From: Phoenix dactylifera
Taxonomy: Eukaryota > Streptophyta > Magnoliopsida > Arecales > Arecaceae
NCBI RefSeq assembly: GCF_009389715.1
Contig: NC_052399.1
Coordinates: forward strand, 15,379,646 to 15,443,645
Direction: 5' to 3'
Length of the DNA stretch: 64,000 nucleotides
The position numbers and the translations under genes were made by a program. Every line of letters starts with the position of its first letter. Within the stretch, counting starts at the first letter, position 1. The notes beneath the pieces were generated by a model. It had not been told where the DNA came from. It ran no database searches and worked only from the letters and a program-made list of their open reading frames with translations. This document shows, piece after piece, positions 23,329 to 34,628 of the stretch.

Positions 23329-24803
23329 GGCGGCCAGCAAGAACAGTACGCAAGAGAAGAGGGAGTGAAGGGTATTCCACTGGCTTGGAGAACGGAACGA
23401 TGAAGGATGAGAGGGGGATAAAAAGAGAGAGAACGGGGATAGGGGTGAAGAGTTTGGGAACGAGAGGAACAGGGGTGGCCGGAACAACGGGCCCTTTTTC
23501 TTTTGGCACTTTGGGTGGTATTTTAATTTTTAAGAGGGGTTTCAGGGACGGGGGAGAGGCGGTGCTGCGATCCGCGCAATGAGATTCGGGTGAAGAGGGT
23601 CGCATATCACTAGGCTCGGATATTTAAGGCGGTGGGGTGGTGTCCGGACCGCTCTCGTGGATACCGCTAGGGCAGAGCACTTCAGTGGAGTCCTTTTTTT
23701 TTTTTCTTTTTTTTTTCTTCTTCCTAAGAGTGGAGTCCTCATTATTAGTATCAATTCTAATTCATATCTCAAATCTTATCCAGTTATAATATATTGAATA
23801 GATTAGATCAGATTAACTTTAAAAATTAATTTTTTATACAAATCGAATAAATAAAAAATTCTAATATTATATAAAATAAAAACTAAAAATATAAAGCATG
23901 ACAAACCAAATTTATAACAATAAAAATATAACAAATAAAAATATTATTTTTTAAAAAATCATTTTTTTTAAACTAAAAAATAATTAATTAAATAATTAAG
24001 CATTAGGATAAAATTTGCCCCATTAAAATCTATTCAAGTCAAGTAAATTGCTACTCTTATATCGTAGTTTCTATGAAAAAAATAAATGAGATAGACAATT
24101 AAGATGAGTGAAAGATCTCAACTCTCCAAAAAGAAATTTTGGGCTACTCTCTATTGTTGATGTAGCAAGCAACAAATACTAAAATAGCATGCGAAGAATG
24201 GTCCAATCAAAGCAGTCACTCGCCGCTCCTCTGGTGCATCACACCAATCTTGACTGCTAGACATACTGAAATTTGCAAGAGGAATTGGACATATCATTGC
24301 ATTATCAGTAATTTACTTTATAGGGCCATTGTTTAGATGTTAAAAGACTTGGGTTGACAAGTGCAATAGCAGGAATATGTATCTCTCCCTATTTTTTTCT
24401 TCCTAAAACCTAAATTGCTATAACCAAACACAAACTAAAAGAACTTAATATCAATAATAGCATATTCTGACCACGTCAGCAATAAAGACCTTGAAAGGTT
24501 GAGTAGACAAATTGGATTTATTGCATAAAAGTTGACCGGATAAGTTCATGGATGTTGAATCAAAACTAGTTTAGATATAAGTTCCTCGGTTGTCAGAATT
24601 ATGTGGGGCTTCATTCAATATGCAATACTTCATACTTTCAGTGTGCATTATATCTTTTTATTTTACATCTTTATTTTCCATGGATATTATGTTGCTGTGA
24701 CATGTACAGCATAGCTCCTTGAATAATTCAGTAACAGGAGCGCGTCAATCATAGCTTCCATGATCATGCACCACACCACATTTATCACCAAGCAGAACTT
24801 CCA
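23329..24803. other. API5 promoter/5' UTR and downstream region of homogentisate dioxygenase
   Basis: This tandem intergenic gap of 1475 bp lies between two - strand genes. Near API5 it is GC-richer, with a GGGCCC at about 23489-23494 and, read on the - strand, a TTAAATAT TATA-like word near 23618-23628, about 290 bp above the ATG. The stretch 23740-24010 is extremely AT-rich. The part next to the dioxygenase stop holds possible polyadenylation signals. No other gene was seen. Confidence 0.5.
24655..24676 (-). terminator. Possible polyadenylation signals of the homogentisate dioxygenase gene
   Basis: On the - strand two AATAAA words lie about 130-150 nt below the stop codon at 24804, the usual distance for a plant near-upstream element. 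This rests on motif and distance only. Confidence 0.35.
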
Positions 24804-27800
24804 TTAGTCACAGCTTGCACTACTCGGAGTGAAACTTCCATTTACTTCTGGTCTCCCGTTGCATGAAAAGTGCGACTTCAGTCCAATCCAGCACTGGTAG
24901 TAGTCAGCATCGACATTTGGAGACTCAAGAGCCCACGGGCAGATGCGAGGGACAAGGGAAGACTCAAACATGAAGGCCATGGTACCACTTATTCTACATG
25001 GCTCGGCATCCTCAGCACGAGCAATGGTTGCCTGTCACGTAAATCAAGAAGACAGTGGAAAGCCAGAACAGGAAATGAAAAGCCTGGAAGTTATTTTTTT
25101 CCACAAGCAGACATCACCTCGTATGTTTTAGTATCAGGTCCATGTGGTGTCATGCAGCTATGTAGGCTAGCACCTCCGGGAAGAAATCCATCAGCTTTAG
25201 CCTATAATGAGGCCAAGCTTAGCAACTGTAACTTCTTTATAAAGAATAAAATTTCATTTCATCAATGGATATTACAGAGTTACAAAGCAATACCTCATAT
25301 GTCCCGTAGATTAAACCCATGAATTCACTCATACAATTGCGATGGTAATAAGGAGGGCGAAAGGTATGCTCAGCAACCAACCATCGAGGTGGGAAAATCA
25401 CAAAATCAAGCAATGCAACACCAAGCTTATCGGATGGGGCTGTCAGTACTGCAAAGCAGGATATCAATAAAGGTTATTGAGAAAACAGTATAAACCAAAT
25501 ATGATACTCTGTTAATATTCAGTCACGTAAAATGAGGCGTAAAAACATTGCCTGGAGTCAAGCTACCTGTGTTTATTGAAGGATCTCCATGATCGACTAA
25601 AACAGTATTATATGGGCAAAATTTAATCAGGTCATACTGAAAAAGCAGCAGCAGGTGTCACTAATGAGAGAACTGTGAGGGAAAAAAACTACAGACGAAT
25701 GATCTAAGTTTGTTGTAATAAATGTAATATCAATGCAACAAACATCAAAGATTCAAAATAGATATTGAAGTACATGTCTTGGCAAGTTAATGTGTCCACA
25801 GGCATGAATGCATAAAAAGCAAGCCCATTTTATTTTGAGAACGTATCGTATTATTTTGACAGCAGCTTCCTTCGAAGCCATTCAATCCTATTGACACTAC
25901 CTCCCCTGTCAAAAAATGCCTCTTCCAATGCTTTCTTGCAATATTCATCAAAGTTTTCTTGAGATTCCCCTTTATCTTATTTGACCCTATGCCAAACTAA
26001 ATCAAACTACTCTAGTTGAGGCCACTTGCAGTTTCTGCTCACAGCAACCAGTCTAGCTGAATTTCTGCCACTCCGTACTCCAGGAGTGCAGTGCTAGACC
26101 TCCCTCTGCTGAGCCTATTTTTAAAATTGTACATGCAGTTTCACAACATGTTAACCTCCATCATCCTCATCTCTAAAAAATTCAAATACTTCACATTTGG
26201 ACCTTACTTATCATGTATCATTCAAATTCATAAAGCCTTATTTCTGTCGAAAATAATTTAATAATATGATTCAGATTGTAGATTTATAATTTTTGTCATT
26301 TAAGATATATTGAGAACATCTTCAAACGTTCCCCAAGTTTTCAGATAACATTTCTAATATAACACAATAAAAAACATAATTCAATATGTCTTGGTCATCC
26401 ATTCTAAATCAAAATTAGAACTTAAATCTCAGCTACATATTATGATATATCATCAAATACTTTTTCCCAGCATAGTTGTAATCATCTCTTGATCTTTTTG
26501 CTGCTCCTTTTATCTTTCATAAATCACACAGCATGTAAATAGCCCAAATGGTCAATAATTATAGGTAAAAGCTAGATTGGTTCTTGAAGAGTGTTTCCAT
26601 AACCCCCTCCGAATCATAATGGCCTACATATGTTTAATTTATTGATGATGATATTTATTGCGTCCTATCCATTCCATTAGTTCGTGATACTTCTAGAATT
26701 CACCATTCTTCGAAGATATTGCCGAAGAAGAAACTGAACTGAATTGATTCACCACTTTTCGTCATCTTCTAAATTCACTTCAACATATATGAATTTGATG
26801 TAAAAATAACAGAAAGGGACCAACTCACCACCTAGAATGAAGAAATTACTCCTGATTTTGATCTTTTTGAGAGAAAATCATAAAATATATTATCAGTCAG
26901 CATGCTAAAAAGAAGAAGTTACCTTATATGGTACATAATTTCCATGCCAAGCAACCACATTAAATGGAGAAAAATTTTGTTTTGCAGCGAACAGTTGACC
27001 ACCAAACTTCTGCACGATTGTGTACCCTGGATGGAAACTTTCTTCAAACCAAGCTGTGGGAGCAAGAAAATCCCTTGGAGAAGCCAGACCATTAGCACCT
27101 AAAGAACATTCAGGAATCAATCACAGGCTTGTTGGCATGTAAGATGCCACATGAGATGGATCAAAATGTCTCGAATATCACTTGCACTCTGATAGACATC
27201 AAAGCTTTACCTATTGGGCCAAGCTCAGGAAGTTGAAAATGGGTGCCAAAAACTTCAGCAACATAACCGCGTGAGGGGCCATCAGGCAAGTTAATGGCAA
27301 AACGAAATCCTTGCGGGAGAACAACCATTTCACCAGGAGATACTTGCAGTTTTCCACATTCAGTTGTGATCAATAATCCTGGGCTTGGTAAGAAGAAAAC
27401 ATGGTGTGAGAAACAAGAAAATGGTATAAAAACAAAGATATAAATTTGGGATCTAGTTAATCATTTGGATCAGTAAGAATAGTTGCACGATAATCTGGCA
27501 AGCTTTTCATCTTGAACAGACAAAACAGGTGTAGCTGCAATTTTTATGATTTTGCTATGCTGCAGCCAGTTTGATACACATCTGAAGTAAACTTTGAGTT
27601 GGAATGTGAAATAACAGTGCAAAAGTCGGCATTTTTCATATAGATAATAAACAAGCAATTCATGGTTTCAAGATGTCATTATGAATGATGGTAAGATATA
27701 CTAGATTTTGAGCTTAGAAAACTATATAAGTTTTGGGAAGTCAATAACCCTTTACCATGACTTGGTCATTACTGGTAGCACAAGAAATGCAATCCACTAA

Positions 27801-30800
27801 AGAGAATAGAAATTGAATATTTTCATGAGTTTCTTGACTTGATCAACAAAGAAGACAGGCATGGCTTCTTACCCTACAGAAGATTTGAAATGTTAAAAGA
27901 TTGAGGGAGGTCGCTATTGGGTTTCTTCGAAGTAGATTTCTGACTAATAAAATCCAGAAATCCTCCAGCACATTGCCAATCAGGAACATAACATAATAGC
28001 AAGTCATCTTGTCCAAGGAAGCATAAGGTGACTGCTTACATGGAAATATGTACATGCAGAAATTAGAATTCATCATGTTGTTAGATGCTTAAGGAAACTG
28101 GTGAGAGTCTCATTATCAGAGACCAAAAGGGAGTTAGTTCTGAAGACTTTCACAGAGCTATCGTGCGCACAAATATAGAAGCAAAGAAACTGGTGAGTCT
28201 TATTATCAGAAACCAAAAGGGAGTTAGTTCTGAAGACTTTCACAAAGCTATCGAGTGCACAAATATAGATGAAATATTAAGTACATTTGATTTCTAAGTT
28301 ATATGTTTCAGTGTTTTGAATTCTTGGCCCTTGAAGAACACTAAAATTTGTCCAAGGATGTAACTGCAAAAGGCTAACACCATTGTTTATTATTTTACTT
28401 AAATTTGACGATCTGAATATTCTGGACTAAGGAACCGATTTACTAAAAAAGTTGTTTCCATTTTCCAAGGAACAGATAGAGAAAAGTTAATAGAGATTAA
28501 ATGGAAGTGATCGGCATAACCAAATTAGATGAGATGATGCACTTGGGAAGATCAGACTCCAGGGTCAATCCCATTTGAGTTCCTAAATATGTGCTGATAC
28601 GTGTAATAGTTACCAGGACTCTATAGATGAGATGATAATGGTTCCATATGCATAGAATCTACATAGATTTACTAAAAAAGGAAGTGGGGAAAAAAGGAAA
28701 ACTGTCTCCAGAAAGATAGATGTCATCCCATAACTTGTGGTACTGGAGGAAATTAAAGAATGTTGATGTAATTGATATTTTACTGAAACATTACACAAAT
28801 CCAAGTGTGGGAAACATAAACTGGTGATAAGAGTCAATTAATATCAAAACTAAAGGTAGGACACAACAAAGAGCAGCATTGAAGACTACGGCTGTAGTCT
28901 TTAGTTACAAAGATGATTTATTTCGTATCATAAACATGTTCATGTAGATGCACAGAAGGCAGCTTCCAACATCAATACATAGGTGCATTATATGCAGAAG
29001 ATGTGAGATATTCTAGACAGGTGAAGTGTCTTAGCAGCAGTAGGCATACATGAACCTAGATGCAGGATCACTGTTAGCCAAATAATGCTTTTCATTTCTC
29101 ACATTTGAGTTTCAATATGATCTGCTTGCAATGCCACTATGGATTCTGGATTAGTTTCATGTTTCAGTTAATAGGTATTTCTGTTTCTATGGTGTTCGAG
29201 AAATAAGAGCAGAAGTAGTTTGGTTATCATTTCCTGCTGGTGTTTACACACAGATTTTGTCTCCTGATAAATTCACTACTCATAAGTTCCGATTATAAGA
29301 ACACAAACCAAAATATAAGAACAGACATTCTTACAATATCTGAGGCACCAGCAGCAATGCCTACTCATGAACATGAGATGATACAAAAGCAGAAGATCCA
29401 AGAAGTCATACAGGAACGACCAAAGATCACAGTGGTCAGAGAACACTTACTTCCTTTCTGGGGGACTATTAAAAAATCGCCATCAGCATTGCAAAAGGCG
29501 CAACCTTCCATAGATTTGTTAGCAGCATACCTACATGTACACAATGATCATCCGAATGTCTAAATCAAAGGCACTAAATATCATATATAGGATATTCTTG
29601 TGCTTCTCCAATAATCTTACAAGCAAAATACAAACTGAACTAGTAAATAATATCCAGTATCTAGACGCATAATGCATGCTGGTAATTCAATTGTTTAAGG
29701 TATGATTTTCCAAAGAATATCGAAGGTTATGAACAAGTGAAAAAAAAAGAACATAATTTAATGTACAATATCTAGCTCGATGACAAATATAAAATCCTAT
29801 TTTTGCATATACATATCAGCAAGAGTTCTCCTTTCTAATTGCAGATATCCAGACCCCACTTTGACGGCACAAAGCCTTTTTCCTGAATATCAACATTTCA
29901 AAAAACTAAAATAGCAGGACACTTAAATAAGCAGAACCAATCCGATATTTTTGTTAATATGGAACACAATGTTAAACCATGAACATGTTGACTGATACCT
30001 GACAATGCATCTGTATCTTGTGGTTAAGCACTGAAGGTTTCTACAAACAAATAACATTACCAAATACAGTGATATAACTCCATCAATCAGGGTTTTAACT
30101 TTTTTTATCCATACAGGAGCTCAAGATCAAACAAATTATGGGTTCGCTGAGGTTGGACAGAGGTTCCCTGGCCCTTACACAAAATTAGATGGCTAAAATC
30201 CTAGGTTTTTGCTTCTGTTCTTTTCTTCCTCAGAAACTAGTTCAAGAGAACCACTCCATTGTAACTAGAAATCCCGGTATTATAAGCTCATGCTAAAGTT
30301 TGGAGTCAGATGATTTTCCTGCAGAGCATAGGGATCAGGCTCTTTTTGCGGGAGAGGAGGGCTCTCTAGGAATCAAGCCCAAGAACCTATTAGGCTTGGG
30401 ATATTTTAGCTTTTTTGTAGTTCTTCGAATACCAACGCAAAGGATCTGAACTATAATGATTTTGCAAAGATCTTTACCTTCCAAGTGCAGTGCAAAATTG
30501 AGGCGCTTATAAAAGTTATTCTAGAAAGTAGAAACAGAATTCATTTGTAGCTCTCCAAGTTTGTCTGTGAAGGACAAGAAGAGTGCACCACCAGAAAAAA
30601 ATTAATATCTGAGAACAATGCTAATTTATACACTATATCAGCAGCTTGTCAAATAGATCTCCCCACAACCCACGGTAACATTCAAACTACAAATCTGCAT
30701 TGAGAGATTATGAATACTAAAGAGGAGTGAATAAATAGTGGACTATCCCAGAAAAACAATGTCACCTAGACAGGACACATGACATAGGGGTCAAGTGTCC

Positions 30801-32620
30801 AAATGCCCAAAGAGTTGGAGACAGGGACCTACATAAAACTGGACACTACGACTTGTCCATATTGTAAGATGTGTTTATAAACATATATATTTATGTATAT
30901 GGTGTATAATTTTTTAGACTAATTGCTTGGTAATTCAATAGAATTGATTGACTTGTTGCTAGCTTTATTTTAGAGATGAAGCTTGCAAGCAGAACTGCTA
31001 AAAGTTGATATGTGACTATGATGATATCTTGATTTCTTAATATTAAGTGTCAATAAGTGTCCTGAAGAGTCCAGGCATCCAAGTGCCTAGACTGTCAATA
31101 AGTGTCCTGAAGAGTCTAGGCATCCAAGTGCGTAGACACGTCGAAAAATCAAAAATTTTAAAAGTTCAGGTAACACTACAAGAAGCATAAAAATGAATAT
31201 CCCACAAACCCAAAGTGTTATTCTGCTCCATTATCTTCATTAACAGACATCTCAAGGAAATTATATGCTTGATGTAGCATATGCCAGTAAAGGTTGTTCT
31301 AGGATATTTAAATAGTAACCTAAAAAAATTTGCCACTTAAATCATAACTATTGAAAGACTCTGTTACATGTGAATGGCATATCCATGACGAAGGAAAGAG
31401 CTCCCTGCTCCACAGATGGTATACAAGCCATCAATGAAATCAGTTGGAGCATCAGGAACATCTGCAGGCTTCCAGCGCAATTGAGTAGGTGTAGCAGAGC
31501 TTGTTAACTGGTTGAACTCACTGACAAGGTGTTTATGGCCAGGAACGCGCGGGTGGAATGGTTCATGAGTAACAGATGGCTTTATACGATATAACCAGCT
31601 GTAAAAGGACAAGGAAATTAACACATCAGCATCCAGAAACACTTATCCAAAAGAACAATCTCACAAGATATATTATTGCAGAATAAATCCCTAAGATTTT
31701 GATAAACAGATTCATCTGTGCGCGTGTAAGCACTGTGTGCCTAAATAGGTGTGTGCATGTTTATATGTATATATTTTCCATTCAAACAGCGGACAGAACA
31801 ATTTTAGAAACAGTTCTTCTATAAAAAAAAAAAACAAGTACTCATATCATTAAATAGGAAGAAAAGCCCTGTAAAAAGTTATCCAAAAGAGAAAAACACT
31901 ATGGCAATAGAAATAGCATGTCTAAAAGATGTTGGAAGAAAAAACACCGATCCATAAAAATCTTCAAACAACTATATAAAACTCTTTTTCTTTCGTTAAA
32001 AAATCCATCGAACACTCAGTGTTCCTAAATTCAGTGGGATCAACCAGGAAATCTAAAGTGGAAACAAGAAATAGAATTCCAACCAAGCTGATATCTAGTT
32101 AATGAACCATTTAAACAGGGCATCTTAACACGAGAAAGCTTATCTATACCATTAAAAAATTTAAAATCATCAAGAACGCAAAGCACCCATTCTAACTTTG
32201 ACTGTAGAAGAAGAAATAGAATTTTAGCAAAAAAAAAAAAAACAAGAAGAAGAAATAGAAAACAATTTTATTCTGACCAACTGAGACGGACTAATGGGTA
32301 CTTTCACACCGATCATCGACCAAGAAAAAAAAAATTCTCCGATAAAGAAATCATAGGAATTAAAATTAGAAGGAATTCGAAGCAGTAGCTGATTCAGAGG
32401 TCGGGCGCGGGTTGCAAGGGTACCTCCTCTGGTTTTGCTTGCGAGGGGCGGTGAAGGCAGTGCCAGAGATCTGCTCCGCGTAGAGGCCATAGGGGCAGAG
32501 GAGGGGGTTGTTCTGCTCCGTTGGCAGCGCCCCCGGCAGCGCCTCCGACGAGAAGTGGTTGCCGAACCCGGACTGGTACTCCGCCCACAAGCCGGAGTCG
32601 TCGCCCGCCGGTTTCTCCAT
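24804..32620 (-). CDS. HGO: Homogentisate 1,2-dioxygenase, complete, 9 exons, 462 aa
   Basis: Exons in transcript order: 32620-32424, 31598-31368, 29530-29451, 27378-27211, 27098-26923, 25636-25567, 25448-25294, 25201-25118, 25031-24804. All junctions are GT-AG and in frame (1389 nt). The enzyme opens the aromatic ring of homogentisate to maleylacetoacetate in tyrosine breakdown, using Fe(II) and O2. Family blocks include [20 protein letters not shown] near the N terminus, [39 protein letters not shown], and [13 protein letters not shown] followed by [11 protein letters not shown]. By spacing to the human enzyme (His335, Glu341, His371), the iron ligands are His343, Glu349 and His379, all present. 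The length matches the family (about 445-465). The start at 32620 gives [10 protein letters not shown] and is the first ATG in frame with the conserved region. The C-terminal extension after KSHFS is typical of plants. Probably cytosolic, since no signal peptide is seen. Confidence 0.96.
25637..26922 (-). other. Homogentisate dioxygenase intron 5 (1.3 kb)
   Basis: Non-coding. The stretch 25860-26130 is somewhat GC-richer and may be old repeat DNA, but I see no domain or terminal repeats. Confidence 0.6.
28085..28297 (+). other. Uncharacterised 70-codon ORF made of an in-frame tandem duplication
   Basis: This ORF lies antisense to the dioxygenase intron 3. Two 90-92 bp units encode [20 protein letters not shown] and [20 protein letters not shown], so the frame survived the duplication. 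I do not recognise the protein. It could be a fragment of a decayed transposon gene or a chance ORF. No promoter or splice partner is evident. Confidence 0.3.
28095..28277. repeat. Tandem duplication, two units of about 90 bp
   Basis: GAGTTAGTTCTGAAGACTTT occurs at 28131-28150 and again at 28221-28240. The two units differ by a few substitutions and a 2-bp indel. Confidence 0.85.
29531..31367 (-). other. Homogentisate dioxygenase intron 2 (1.8 kb)
   Basis: This is a non-coding AT-rich intron with a 45-bp tandem duplication at 31048-31137. A related 'caagtgtcc' word also occurs near 30793, so this part may belong to one old repeat. Confidence 0.65.
31048..31137. repeat. Tandem duplication, two units of 45 bp
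   Basis: TGTCAATAAGTGTCCTGAAG starts at 31048 and at 31093. The units differ at only about 3 positions, so this is a fairly young duplication. Confidence 0.85.
31599..32423 (-). other. Homogentisate dioxygenase intron 1 (825 bp)
   Basis: Non-coding, A-rich on the + strand, with an A-run near 32229-32240. No element ends were recognised. Confidence 0.65.
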
Positions 32621-34628
32621 GGCCGGGATCAGTGAGAGGAAGGAGGGGCTTCAAGGTCCGGTGACCGAAGGACAAAGGAGGAGGTGGAGGAGGAAGAGGG
32701 AAGTGGTGGGTCGCTGTGGTGGAGACCACAACGTCTCCTTTCTAATTTTTTATGGCTTTGTACTCTCTTGGAGAGCCGTAGCTCGTAAGGTAGTCGCGAC
32801 TCGTGAGCCCATTGGCGGTTGGAAAGAGTCTCTACGGATGGTGGGAGAATAAGCCGATAAGGATACGCAGTGATGAACTTCGTCAGGCAGGTGGTTTTAA
32901 TAACGCCGTTGTCTCTCTGTTATCTTTCCCTTGGTATCATTTGTAATTTATTCCGGTTAAATAACAGAAATAAGGTCCCACGCCTCTTACTCCGTCTGGC
33001 CGGAGAATATGAAAAGTAATAGAAAATAAGTATAGTTATTGATACTGAATAAAAAAAATCTTACTAGCTTCTACAGATATTTAAATTAAATATTATTTTT
33101 AGATAAATAATAAAAATATTAAATAACAACTATTGTTTCTATTATATAATATTTGTCATAAAATAATAATATCACAGCAACCAATATTTCGTGTTCAGGC
33201 ACACAAATTATGTGAACAAGTATATAGCCTATGCAACACGCAAGAATGATATCTGTTTTATTTTTGTGAAATGTAACATAATAATATAATAAATTATAAT
33301 AAGTTAAAAGTTTTAATAGTCAAATTCATATTATATATTAAATAATAAATTTTAAAAATAACGGAGCTAAACTTTTTATTATTAATATTAATATTTATAT
33401 TAATATTAATATTTATATAGCTTCGAGCGCACCCATGTGCAACGTCGAAAGCTGATACATTTTAAATATAAGTCGTGTAGGCTTGTGTCTTTCTTCGAAG
33501 AACTGGATTTGTCCTCACTGCACGTTTCTGAGAAAAGATTAGAAGTACAAAAACCAAAAGAAGTGGAAAAAAAAAAAGGAAGGGAAAGGACTATAAAAGA
33601 AAAGAGCCGAATACCGAAACGAAGCAGGAAATTTCAAATTGAAAAAATCAAACAGATGATCCATTCTTCTTTATTTCCTCCGTAGCCATACTCGACCAGT
33701 CTTTAATCACGAATAGTATACTAGTCCCGCAATTACTCATATTATTGACCTACTTCCCGCGCCTAGGATCTGGAAGTGTGCTGCTTTTGGAGAAATGGCA
33801 CCTAGATTCTGGGAGTTTACCGCGACTCAGAGAATTCAGTCATCTATGGTTCAATATATCTGTCGTGTATACTGCACATATCAAAAACCTAGAAGAAACC
33901 TTCAAGAATCTATCACACAATACATCTGGACCCAGGTAAATTATAGTGTTGGTACTTGGTAGATCTCCCACCCTTCATCTGTCTTTAAGTAATAATAATA
34001 AAAAGAAAGGAACCGACCATACGAGTTGCTGGTCCAGCAATCCAATCCTCACCAACATTACTCAACCGAAGTTTTCACTGCACTTCAGCCAAAGAAAAAT
34101 TATGCTAAAAAATGATGCCAAAGAAATTCAGGTTCAAAGCAAAACATGCTAGGAAACTGTCACTATACCTCAGCTCCAACGGTGTCCGGCATGGGAAAAT
34201 ATTCCTCTTAGCCGGACCAGTTCCTCCAGCAGAAGGATGAAAAAAATATTTCAGTTACTTTTAAAGTTCTTTGCATTTTTAATAAAGAAAAAATTCAATC
34301 CGCACAGACAACTATAAGACCAAATTTGAATGCTAATTGTGATCGCATAAAAACACAATAAAGAATAATTAACCTTAATCCCTTCTTATAATGATGCAAA
34401 ATCTAAAACTAAAATAGGCAAAAATGAAGCTAATTACCTCTTTCAAACAACATAACAAACTTCAACACCACACTCCATTTTCAGCCACGGCACAGATGTC
34501 AAAGACAAAAATGGACGATTGCAAGAAAACGAAATTATCATTTCCTTAACGATTTGGTCTCCATTAATAACTTCTTTGCTATGAAGAAAAAGGAGAACTT
34601 TCAGGAAACAGAATGGGTCAAGTAGGAA
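32621..34628. other. Intergenic: promoter of homogentisate dioxygenase and 3' flank of the ATP11-type gene
   Basis: The first 300 bp above the ATG are GC-rich (5' UTR/promoter). The stretch 33010-33425 is almost pure A+T with short ATTAATATT direct repeats near 33380-33415. The rest is unremarkable. Short ORFs (33437-33685, 33745-33939, 33946-34152) show no known domain. Confidence 0.5.

Larger units (their letters stand above)
27379..29450 (-). other. Homogentisate dioxygenase intron 3 (2.1 kb)
   Basis: Non-coding on the gene strand. It holds a 90-bp tandem duplication (about 28095-28277) that lies inside a 70-codon ORF on the opposite strand. Nothing else in it is recognisable. Confidence 0.65.

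Noticed and set aside
22876-23772. Long overlapping ORFs on both strands around the API5 start
   Set aside because: They are GC-rich shadows of API5 exons 1-2 and the 5' UTR. The exon structure explains the sequence.
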